Of a stretch of 17,020 nucleotides of DNA, positions 12,475 to 17,020 are shown piece by piece. The stretch comes from Nanobdellati archaeon. GTDB taxonomy: Archaea; SpSt-1190. The stretch lies in assembly GCA_015522095.1 (NCBI GenBank), contig WAMX01000021.1, positions 1-17,020 on the forward strand. The letters are read 5' to 3'. Positions within the stretch are counted from its first letter, which is position 1; each line of letters opens with the position of its first letter. Position numbers and translations under genes: made by a program. The notes beneath the pieces are model-generated. The model ran no database searches. It saw only the letters and a list, made by a program, of their open reading frames with translations, and had not been told where the DNA came from.

Positions 12475-13554
12475 GTGGAGAAGCTGGATCCAAAGCAGAG
12501 GCTTGAAAGACTGGGAGAGGACCTCATAAGGCTCATACAGGAGGGGCAGAACCCCCACATCAGGATACCCGTCAGGGGAAGCTCAAATGTGATATGGGAC
12601 CAGAGCGCGGGGCTGCTTCACCTCGGGGACAAGATGTCCAAGCGCTATTTCATAAATGTTGCCCACGCGCGCAAGTTCATGCAGACCCTGCTTGTCGCGT
12701 CGTTCGCCAAGCAGCTCCTTGACGAGGGCATCCACACAAGCCTCAGGGAAGCGTATTACAGCCTCAAGCGCACGCTGCCAAACTCAAAGGAAAACACCTT
12801 TGAAGAGCAGTCGGAGAGCGATGCGGCGTTTGTGGACCTCGAGGTCACGATAGACCTGATAAGGGACCAGCTCCACATAAATGCCGACAGGCGCGGGACT
12901 GCCGCAGGCAATGTCATAATTGAGGACCGCGGCGACGAGATAGACTGGAGCAGGCTCGGAAGCGGGGGATGGTCCATCCCCGGGAATGTTGAGGACATAA
13001 AGTTCAAGGAAATAGATGCGGACTACATACTCGTGGTGGAGAAAAACGCCACCTTTGACCGCCTGCACGAGGACAAGTTCTGGAAAAAGCACAACTGCAT
13101 ACTCATCGGCACGCAGGGTCAGGCCGCCCGCGGCATCAGGAGGCTCATCCACAGGCTGAACAGGGAAAAGGGCATGCCCGTTTATGTGTTCACGGACTCT
13201 GACCCGTATGGGTGGTACATTTACAGCGTAATAAAGATAGGAAGCATGAACCTCGCGCACGCCTCTGCCAAGCTGGGAACGCCGCAGGCAAAGTTTCTCG
13301 GGCTGACCGTGAGCGACATATACAATTACGGGCTGGAGGACGCAATAATACGCGCCAAGGACGTGGACCTCAAGAGGGCCAAGGAGATAATGAAGTACCC
13401 GTGGTTCCAGCACAAGGAGTGGGAAAAGGAAATCAAGCTCATGCTCAAGAACAAGGTGAAGGCAGAACAGGAGGCCCTTGCCAAGCGCCATCTGCGCTTC
13501 GTGAGCGAGACCTACCTCCCCGAGAAGATTGAGAACAGGAGCTTTCTGCCCTAA
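12475..13554 (+). CDS. top6A: DNA topoisomerase VI subunit A
   Basis: The DNA-cleaving subunit of type IIB topoisomerase VI (Spo11 homologue), which relaxes supercoils and decatenates DNA together with the ATPase subunit B. The winged-helix/5Y-CAP region contains TSLREAYYSLK (88-98), where the tyrosine pair 94-95 includes the expected catalytic residue. The Toprim metal site is visible as ILVVEKNATF (E189) and VFTDSDPYGWYIY (D241, D243). The protein is 359 residues, normal for archaeal Top6A. The GTG start has a TATA box 24.5 bases upstream and no Shine-Dalgarno sequence. Subunit B, which is often encoded next to A, is not adjacent here: upstream is divergent acdB and downstream is a convergent unknown gene that overlaps by four bases. 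Confidence 0.96.
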   Translation: MEKLDPKQRLERLGEDLIRLIQEGQNPHIRIPVRGSSNVIWDQSAGLLHLGDKMSKRYFINVAHARKFMQTLLVASFAKQLLDEGIHTSLREAYYSLKRTLPNSKENTFEEQSESDAAFVDLEVTIDLIRDQLHINADRRGTAAGNVIIEDRGDEIDWSRLGSGGWSIPGNVEDIKFKEIDADYILVVEKNATFDRLHEDKFWKKHNCILIGTQGQAARGIRRLIHRLNREKGMPVYVFTDSDPYGWYIYSVIKIGSMNLAHASAKLGTPQAKFLGLTVSDIYNYGLEDAIIRAKDVDLKRAKEIMKYPWFQHKEWEKEIKLMLKNKVKAEQEALAKRHLRFVSETYLPEKIENRSFLP

Positions 13555-13955
13555 GAGTCCCGGGGCTTCTGGCTCTCCTGCCATATCTGGTGGAAGAGAT
13601 GCTGCAGAAGCTCCTCGTTCAGCGCATCCACTCCCTTGAGCCCGCGCCTGTCTGAGAACACCACATCGCCCCCTCCGAGGGGGACGACCCTTATGAGTCC
13701 CCTGTGCTCATCCTCCTCCCCTGCCAGAAACTCAGACTCCTTCATGAAGAAGACGGGGATCACGCCCTCCCCGGGCACGCCATCAAGCTGCAACCCGAAG
13801 AGCCCCATGGAGAGGAAGTCATCTCCCATGCGGCGCAGCAGGGACTCAAGCCTCCCGGCAGCATCCTCCGCAATGTCATCAGGGACCACGACAAGCGCGC
13901 CGTGCGTGCCATCCGCCAGCAGCTGCGCGAGCTCCTCCCCGCTGAGCCACTTCAC
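13551..13955 (-). CDS. Unrecognised 134-residue protein
   Basis: I do not recognise this protein. It is acidic and soluble. It begins KWLSGEELAQLLADGTHGALVVVPDDIAEDAAGR, continues with alternating strands (GLFGLQLDG, VIPVFFMKE, GLIRVVPLGGGDVVFSD) and ends in a helix (LNEELLQHLFHQIWQES). This pattern recalls a thioredoxin-like or small Rossmann-type alpha/beta fold, but no CxxC or other catalytic motif is present. The start is GTG at 13955, 25 bases from a TATA box shared with the membrane protein at 14004, so it is predicted leaderless. Its stop overlaps the top6A stop by four bases. Base composition matches the neighbours. Confidence 0.75.
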   Translation of the reverse strand: MKWLSGEELAQLLADGTHGALVVVPDDIAEDAAGRLESLLRRMGDDFLSMGLFGLQLDGVPGEGVIPVFFMKESEFLAGEEDEHRGLIRVVPLGGGDVVFSDRRGLKGVDALNEELLQHLFHQIWQESQKPRDS

Positions 13956-13975
13956 ACAGATATGCGGGGCAATGA

Positions 13976-13984
13976 CTTTTATAC
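13976..13984. promoter_or_regulatory. Shared bidirectional TATA box for 13955(-) and 14004(+)
   Basis: CTTTTATAC (GTATAAAAG on the minus strand) is centred at 13980. It lies 25 bases from the GTG at 13955 and 24 bases from the ATG at 14004. It is the only AT-rich box in the 48-base gap. Confidence 0.6.
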
Positions 13985-14003
13985 CTTCCCGTGGAATAAT
14001 TGA

Positions 14004-14525
14004 ATGATAAGATACCTCTCGCTGCTCGCATTCAACCTGCTCGTGCGGATGGCCCCCCGGCCGCCAAACTTCGAGCCGGTAATGTCAACCACCATGCCGC
14101 TTGGAAGGAAGTACGGTGGGCTGTGGGCGGGCACATTCGCCTTCCTCTCAATATTCCTTTTTGACCTGCTCCACGGAACGCCGGGATACCCACGCATAGG
14201 AGTGTGGACCTTTGTCACGGCAGGCACATACTTTGCCATAGGCGTGGCGGCGGGCCGCTACTTCAGGCAGAGGAAGGGAGTCAGGCACTATGTGGGGTTC
14301 TCGGTGGTGGCCACCCTGCTCTACGACTTCATAACGGGGCCCGTGATGAGCTCCGCTGTCTGGAAGATGCCGTTCCTGCTGTCACTTGTGGGGCAGGTGC
14401 CCTTTACCCTGTGGCACCTCGCAGGCAATGCAGGGGGCGCGCTGCTCATAAGCCCGCTCGTGGAAAGGTGGCTGGAAGGCCTGCCCCGGAGGGAGGTGGT
14501 GGCAAATGCGGATGGGCAGTTTTGA
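14004..14525 (+). CDS. Integral membrane protein, DUF6580/ECF S-component-like
   Basis: A 173-residue membrane protein with probable transmembrane segments near 38-57, 66-84, 97-116 and 122-151, plus a hydrophobic N-terminal stretch (1-16). The pattern APRPPNFEPVMST, GLWAGTFAFLSIFLFDLLHG, GVWTF, AIGVAAGRY, LYDFITG and WHLAGNAGGALLISP resembles small membrane proteins of the DUF6580 type, which look like substrate-binding (S) components of ECF transporters. I rate that match as moderate, and no substrate can be named. The ATG at 14004 is predicted leaderless from the shared TATA box. The downstream protease gene overlaps it by 20 bases and has a strong Shine-Dalgarno sequence inside this gene, so the two form an operon. 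Confidence 0.82.
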   Translation: MIRYLSLLAFNLLVRMAPRPPNFEPVMSTTMPLGRKYGGLWAGTFAFLSIFLFDLLHGTPGYPRIGVWTFVTAGTYFAIGVAAGRYFRQRKGVRHYVGFSVVATLLYDFITGPVMSSAVWKMPFLLSLVGQVPFTLWHLAGNAGGALLISPLVERWLEGLPRREVVANADGQF

Positions 14526-15078
14526 TGGAGAGGAGATGAAGGAGCTCCTTGTTTCCGCACTCGTCATCACCGCGATATTCACATACGGCGCGCTCACGGG
14601 GGACGCACCCCTTGCGGGAAAGCTCGCCATTTTTACCCTCTACTTCATATTCGTCGGGCTCGGGTTCACCCTCCACGAGATGGCACACAAGCTCATGGCA
14701 ATCAACAGGGGTGCGTGGAGCAGGTTCGTGATGTGGAAGGAGGGGCTGCTGTTCGCAATTCTCATGAAGGTGACCGTCGGCGCGACATTCATTGCCCCCG
14801 GTGCTACATACTGGGCAAAGCCGTTCGCAAGCAGGGAGGATTATGGAAGGGTCTCGGCAGCGGGCCCCATAACCAACCTTGTGCTCGCCGCGGCATTCTG
14901 GATGGCGTCCTTCCCCGTCCCCCTCTTCAGGATAGGGACCATAATCAATGTCCAGCTTGCACTCTTCAACCTGCTCCCCGTACCGCCACTTGATGGCTCA
15001 AAGATAATCTCGTGGAAGCCGGAAGCGTGGGCAGGGCTTTTTGCGCTGTCCATTGCAATGCTCATCGCAGCAGGTTGA
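14506..15078 (+). CDS. Site-2 protease family (M50) membrane metalloprotease
   Basis: A 190-residue intramembrane zinc protease-like protein. The HEMAH motif (57-61) lies in a hydrophobic segment (YFIFVGLGFTLHEMAHKLMA), followed by the family's AAGPITN (118-124) and NLLPVPPLDGSKI (155-167), where D163 is the third zinc ligand. Other membrane spans lie near 14-32, 83-103, 121-139 and 175-189. The ATG at 14506 is chosen because GGAGGTG (14492-14498) sits seven bases upstream, a near-ideal Shine-Dalgarno sequence; an in-frame ATG at 14536 has none at proper spacing. No PDZ or CBS domain is attached. Such proteases clip membrane proteins in regulated proteolysis; the target is unknown. The 3' end overlaps the convergent gene by 17 bases. 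Confidence 0.92.
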   Translation: MRMGSFDGEEMKELLVSALVITAIFTYGALTGDAPLAGKLAIFTLYFIFVGLGFTLHEMAHKLMAINRGAWSRFVMWKEGLLFAILMKVTVGATFIAPGATYWAKPFASREDYGRVSAAGPITNLVLAAAFWMASFPVPLFRIGTIINVQLALFNLLPVPPLDGSKIISWKPEAWAGLFALSIAMLIAAG

Positions 15079-15370
15079 TGGCAGACATAACCGAGTCGCG
15101 CAGGTGGGCACCTATTTTCCGGGTGCGTCTCTCGACCCGCCTTGCCAGCCGGACCGCGCCCTCGAGCTCATCGACTTCTATGGCAACCAGCGCATAGTAA
15201 TCGCCCTTCTTGAAAACCTTTTTCAGGAACATGTTTGCCTCCGAGGACATTTCGGCAAGCATGAACTCGAACCGCTCTATGAGCTTCTGGACGGCAACCC
15301 CCGAAACAAGCCCGGAGGCAAGGTAAATCTCTACCAGCGCCGTCCTCCCGTCGTAGCTTACCACCCGCAC
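15062..15370 (-). CDS. Unrecognised 102-residue protein
   Basis: I do not recognise this protein. It starts with a short beta pattern (VVSYDGRTALVEIYLASG), then a helical stretch rich in charged residues (AVQKLIERFEFMLAEMSSEANMFLKKVFKKG), a central strand (YYALVAIEVDE) and basic helices (AVRLARRVERRTRKIGAHLRDSV). It is soluble, with no cysteines and no known motif. The basic C-terminal half could bind nucleic acid, but that is a guess. The start is GTG at 15370, with TTTAATAA (15391-15398) centred 24.5 bases upstream; an in-frame GTG at 15364 is an alternative. The stop lies inside the 3' end of the M50 protease gene. Confidence 0.72.
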   Translation of the reverse strand: MRVVSYDGRTALVEIYLASGLVSGVAVQKLIERFEFMLAEMSSEANMFLKKVFKKGDYYALVAIEVDELEGAVRLARRVERRTRKIGAHLRDSVMSAINLLR

Positions 15371-15390
15371 ATAATGTAATGCCCGGCAGG

Positions 15391-15398
15391 TTTAATAA
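15391..15398 (-). promoter_or_regulatory. TATA box for the 15370 gene
   Basis: On the minus strand this reads TTATTAAA, centred 24.5 bases before the GTG at 15370. It is separate from the forward box at 15428, unlike the shared boxes elsewhere in the window. Confidence 0.5.
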
Positions 15399-15425
15399 CC
15401 TTTATCAGTACCTTGCCGTTAAAGC

Positions 15426-15435
15426 CATTTAAAGG
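15426..15435 (+). promoter_or_regulatory. TATA box for the uracil-DNA glycosylase gene
   Basis: CATTTAAAGG is centred near 15430.5, about 24 bases before the GTG at 15454. No Shine-Dalgarno sequence precedes that start. Confidence 0.5.
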
Positions 15436-15453
15436 GCGGCGCATAATGGCAGA

Positions 15454-16014
15454 GTGCTTGAGGATATAGCCCGGCTCGTGAGGGGCTGCGAGAGGTGCCC
15501 CCTGCACACAACAAGGAAGAATGCCGTGCCGGGAGAGGGAAACCCTCAGGCGAGGCTTATGCTGGTGGGAGAGGCCCCGGGCAGGTGGGAGGACGAGCAG
15601 GGCAGGCCATTTGTTGGCAGGGCGGGCGAGCTGCTCACCCGGACCCTCGAGGGAGCAGGGATATCCCGCAGGGACGCATTCATCACCAACATAGTCAAGT
15701 GCAGGCCCCCCTCCAACCGCCGCCCTGAGAGGGAAGAGATAGAGGCGTGCGTCCCCTACCTGAACCGCCAGATTGAGGCAATCCAGCCAAAGGTGCTGGC
15801 GAGCCTCGGGGCAACGGCAGGGGAGTACCTGTTCAGGAAATACGGGTTCAGGTGGGAGGGGATGCTCGTGGAGAATGGCAGGGACAGGGAGATTGGGACG
15901 CTCTTCGGAAGGGTGCATCTCGTGCCTGTCATCCATCCGGCCGCCGTGCTCCGCGACCCCGGAAAGCTTGGCTACCTTGAGAAAGCCGTGGAAAGGATTA
16001 AAGCGCTCCTCTGA
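15454..16014 (+). CDS. udg: Family 4 uracil-DNA glycosylase (4Fe-4S)
   Basis: Removes uracil from DNA as the first step of base excision repair. Features of the iron-sulfur family 4 enzymes are clear. The four cluster cysteines are C12 and C15 (GCERCPLH), C83 (IVKCRPP) and C99 (EEIEACVPYL). The active-site motif is GEAPGRWEDEQGRPFVGRAG (39-58) and the second motif is HPAAVLR (161-167). Length (186 residues) is typical. The GTG at 15454 is chosen from the TATA box at 15426-15435; it also removes any need for a Shine-Dalgarno sequence. The last 17 bases overlap the convergent hydrolase gene. Some members of this family are annotated as phage-type DNA polymerase-related domains; the catalytic motifs here support a true glycosylase. 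Confidence 0.96.
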   Translation: MLEDIARLVRGCERCPLHTTRKNAVPGEGNPQARLMLVGEAPGRWEDEQGRPFVGRAGELLTRTLEGAGISRRDAFITNIVKCRPPSNRRPEREEIEACVPYLNRQIEAIQPKVLASLGATAGEYLFRKYGFRWEGMLVENGRDREIGTLFGRVHLVPVIHPAAVLRDPGKLGYLEKAVERIKALL

Positions 16015-16762
16015 GGAAATCGCGCAGGACATTCCGTCCCCTTATCCGGAGGTCCTCGCCGAATATGTCCGCATGCCCCTTGTCAACAGCATAGAAGCGG
16101 GCAAGGCCCGACAGGTATCTCTGCACCTCTCTGGGGGGAGATATGCTGTCGTGCCTTCCGCTAACGACGAGCAGGGGCTTAGTGGAATGGAGCAGGTTGA
16201 AGCCCGTGTTTATCTGCATCCCGAGGTAAAGCTGGTAGAGCATTGACGTGATGGGATACCTTATCCGTTTCTGGACGAACTCCTCGGAGAGGTTCTTCGG
16301 GTCTGCGGTGCTGTCGTAGATTATGTCCCGCATAATTTCGTGGTAAGCGGGCCCGTGCTTCAGGAAGCCGCGAATCAGGAGGTACATCCACCGCTCAAAG
16401 GGGCGGAAATCCGAAACCACGGGCGCGAGGGCGGCGAAGCGCTCAACCCTGCCATCCAGCCTGTTGAGTATTGAGCATATTCCCGCGCCAAGTGAGTAGC
16501 CCACGCATGAATACTTCCCGGCGCCGACATAGCTCATAAGCGCCTGAAGCGCAGAAATGAGACCGTTCAGGGAAAGGTAGCCCCTTGAACGGCCCGCACC
16601 CGGGAGGTCAACAAGAACGCTCGAGAAGCCCCTTCCCAGCGCGCGGGCAAACCCTTCCATATCTTCCCCGGAGCCGGCAACCCCGTGCACAAAAAGAACC
16701 TGCTGACCGCTCCCCTCAAGCCTGTAGTGAATCCGCGCATTTCCGAACTTGAAGTATGGCAT
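15998..16762 (-). CDS. Alpha/beta-fold hydrolase
   Basis: A 254-residue alpha/beta hydrolase from the ATG at 16762. The catalytic triad is readable: nucleophile S90 in VGYSLGAG, D205 in VVSGRHDSI and H230 in DKGHADIF. The oxyanion-hole segment is VLFVHGVAGSGEDM, followed by VLVDLPGAGRSRG. A helical lid lies between about 115 and 190. The substrate is unknown; esterase, lipase and C-C hydrolase roles are all possible. It follows ferredoxin on the same strand. The frame also allows a GTG at 16771 that overlaps the ferredoxin stop by one base (TAGTG), which would permit coupled translation. GGGAGGT abuts the ATG with no spacer, so the start remains uncertain. The 3' end overlaps udg by 17 bases. 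Confidence 0.9.
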   Translation of the reverse strand: MPYFKFGNARIHYRLEGSGQQVLFVHGVAGSGEDMEGFARALGRGFSSVLVDLPGAGRSRGYLSLNGLISALQALMSYVGAGKYSCVGYSLGAGICSILNRLDGRVERFAALAPVVSDFRPFERWMYLLIRGFLKHGPAYHEIMRDIIYDSTADPKNLSEEFVQKRIRYPITSMLYQLYLGMQINTGFNLLHSTKPLLVVSGRHDSISPPREVQRYLSGLARFYAVDKGHADIFGEDLRIRGRNVLRDFLRGAL

Positions 16763-16770
16763 ACCTCCCA

Positions 16771-16959
16771 CTACTTTATTTTTATGGCATTGACTGGGCA
16801 GGCCGCTTCAGCCTCCTTCGCAAGCTTCTCCTCTTCCGCTCCCTCCGGCTGCTTCTTGACGTGACTCTTCATCGTGGAAGTGTCCATCTCAAAAATCATT
16901 GGAGCTATGGCAACACACGCCCCGCATCCAATGCAGTCCTGAGTAACGCTCACCTTCAT
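16771..16959 (-). CDS. Single-cluster [4Fe-4S] ferredoxin
   Basis: A 62-residue electron carrier. The cluster ligands are C9, C12 and C15 (CIGCGAC) and the distant C54 (AACPVNAI). This spacing is typical of small monocluster ferredoxins that have the second cluster replaced by a helix, here PEGAEEEKLAKEAEA. The AIAP at 17-20 takes the place of the VCP seen in dicluster forms. The likely job is passing electrons to a redox partner that cannot be identified from this window. The ATG at 16959 is 25.5 bases from TATTTATC (16981-16988), so it is predicted leaderless. The downstream hydrolase begins within about ten bases of its stop and may share its transcript. Confidence 0.95.
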   Translation of the reverse strand: MKVSVTQDCIGCGACVAIAPMIFEMDTSTMKSHVKKQPEGAEEEKLAKEAEAACPVNAIKIK

Positions 16960-16980
16960 ACAACTAAATCAACAGGGAGC

Positions 16981-16988
16981 TATTTATC
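16981..16988 (-). promoter_or_regulatory. TATA box for ferredoxin
   Basis: On the minus strand this reads GATAAATA, centred 25.5 bases before the ATG at 16959. Confidence 0.55.
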
Positions 16989-17004
16989 GGTTTAGATGTG
17001 AAGA

Positions 17005-17014
17005 CTTATAAATT
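17005..17014 (+). promoter_or_regulatory. Probable TATA box for a gene beyond the right edge
   Basis: CTTATAAATT is a strong TATA match centred near 17009. By the spacing seen in the rest of the window it predicts a forward transcript and start codon near 17034, just outside. The sequence ends at 17020, so the gene itself cannot be seen. Confidence 0.4.
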
Positions 17015-17020
17015 ATTAAC

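Noticed and set aside
16764..16770. GGGAGGT as Shine-Dalgarno sequence for the hydrolase ATG at 16762
   Set aside because: It directly abuts the ATG with no spacer, so it cannot place a ribosome correctly. The start choice was left uncertain instead.
1..17020. Search for tRNA, rRNA, CRISPR repeats, insertion sequences or attachment sites
   Set aside because: Gaps are 83 bases or less, no repeated spacer-like units or terminal inverted repeats were seen, and no cloverleaf-like stretch was recognised by eye.

Overview
The window is a gene-dense stretch of an archaeal chromosome. NOP5 and fibrillarin, aRF1, ribosomal protein L15e, the RNase P proteins Rpp30 and Pop5, tRNA C56 methyltransferase, topoisomerase VI subunit A and an archaeal-type ValRS are all archaeal or archaeo-eukaryotic. 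GC is high (mid to upper 50s by eye). Several core proteins are shorter than usual: aRF1 lacks its domain 3 mini-domain, the COG1325 protein lacks its middle, and NOP5 and ValRS are compact. Together with the tight packing this suggests a genome-reduced lineage such as a DPANN archaeon (Micrarchaeota or Diapherotrites-like). That placement is an inference, because no rRNA is present.

Layout. 1-503 (-): partial SbcD/Mre11-related phosphoesterase. 554-2742 (+): an unknown helical protein, then NOP5 and fibrillarin (C/D box sRNP). 2743-5932 (-): a calcineurin-like phosphoesterase and ValRS. 5981-8501 (+): aRF1, a small unknown protein and a DEAD-box helicase. 8464-12416 (-): acyl-CoA synthetase beta subunit, HAD hydrolase, L15e, a COG1325 RNA-binding protein, a degenerate PHP protein, Trm56, Rpp30 and Pop5, in transcription order. 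The L15e to Pop5 part resembles a remnant of the archaeal exosome/RNase P superoperon. 12475-13554 (+): topoisomerase VI A. 13551-13955 (-): unknown. 14004-15078 (+): two membrane proteins, one a site-2-type protease. 15062-15370 (-): unknown. 15454-16014 (+): family 4 uracil-DNA glycosylase. 15998-16959 (-): ferredoxin and an alpha/beta hydrolase.

The most informative signal is promoter geometry. Almost every gene that begins a transcript has a TATA-like box centred about 24-27 bases upstream of its start codon, which predicts leaderless mRNAs, half of them starting with GTG. Three divergent pairs share one near-symmetric TATA box, with start codons 49-51 bases apart. Where divergent starts lie 59 or 84 bases apart there are two boxes. 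Downstream genes in overlapping pairs instead have Shine-Dalgarno sequences or stop/start overlaps. The DEAD-box helicase is the exception: it has a predicted leader of about 53 bases with a hairpin and a clear Shine-Dalgarno sequence. All five convergent pairs abut or overlap.

Most genes serve RNA and translation: rRNA/tRNA modification, tRNA maturation, aminoacylation, the ribosome and termination. I see no mobile element, CRISPR array, tRNA or rRNA gene. No stretch longer than 300 bases lacks a gene; the longest gaps are about 83 bases (7390-7472 and 15371-15453). I found no defence system or dedicated novel pathway. The novelty lies in promoter architecture, reduced core proteins, a PHP pseudoenzyme and four unrecognised proteins.
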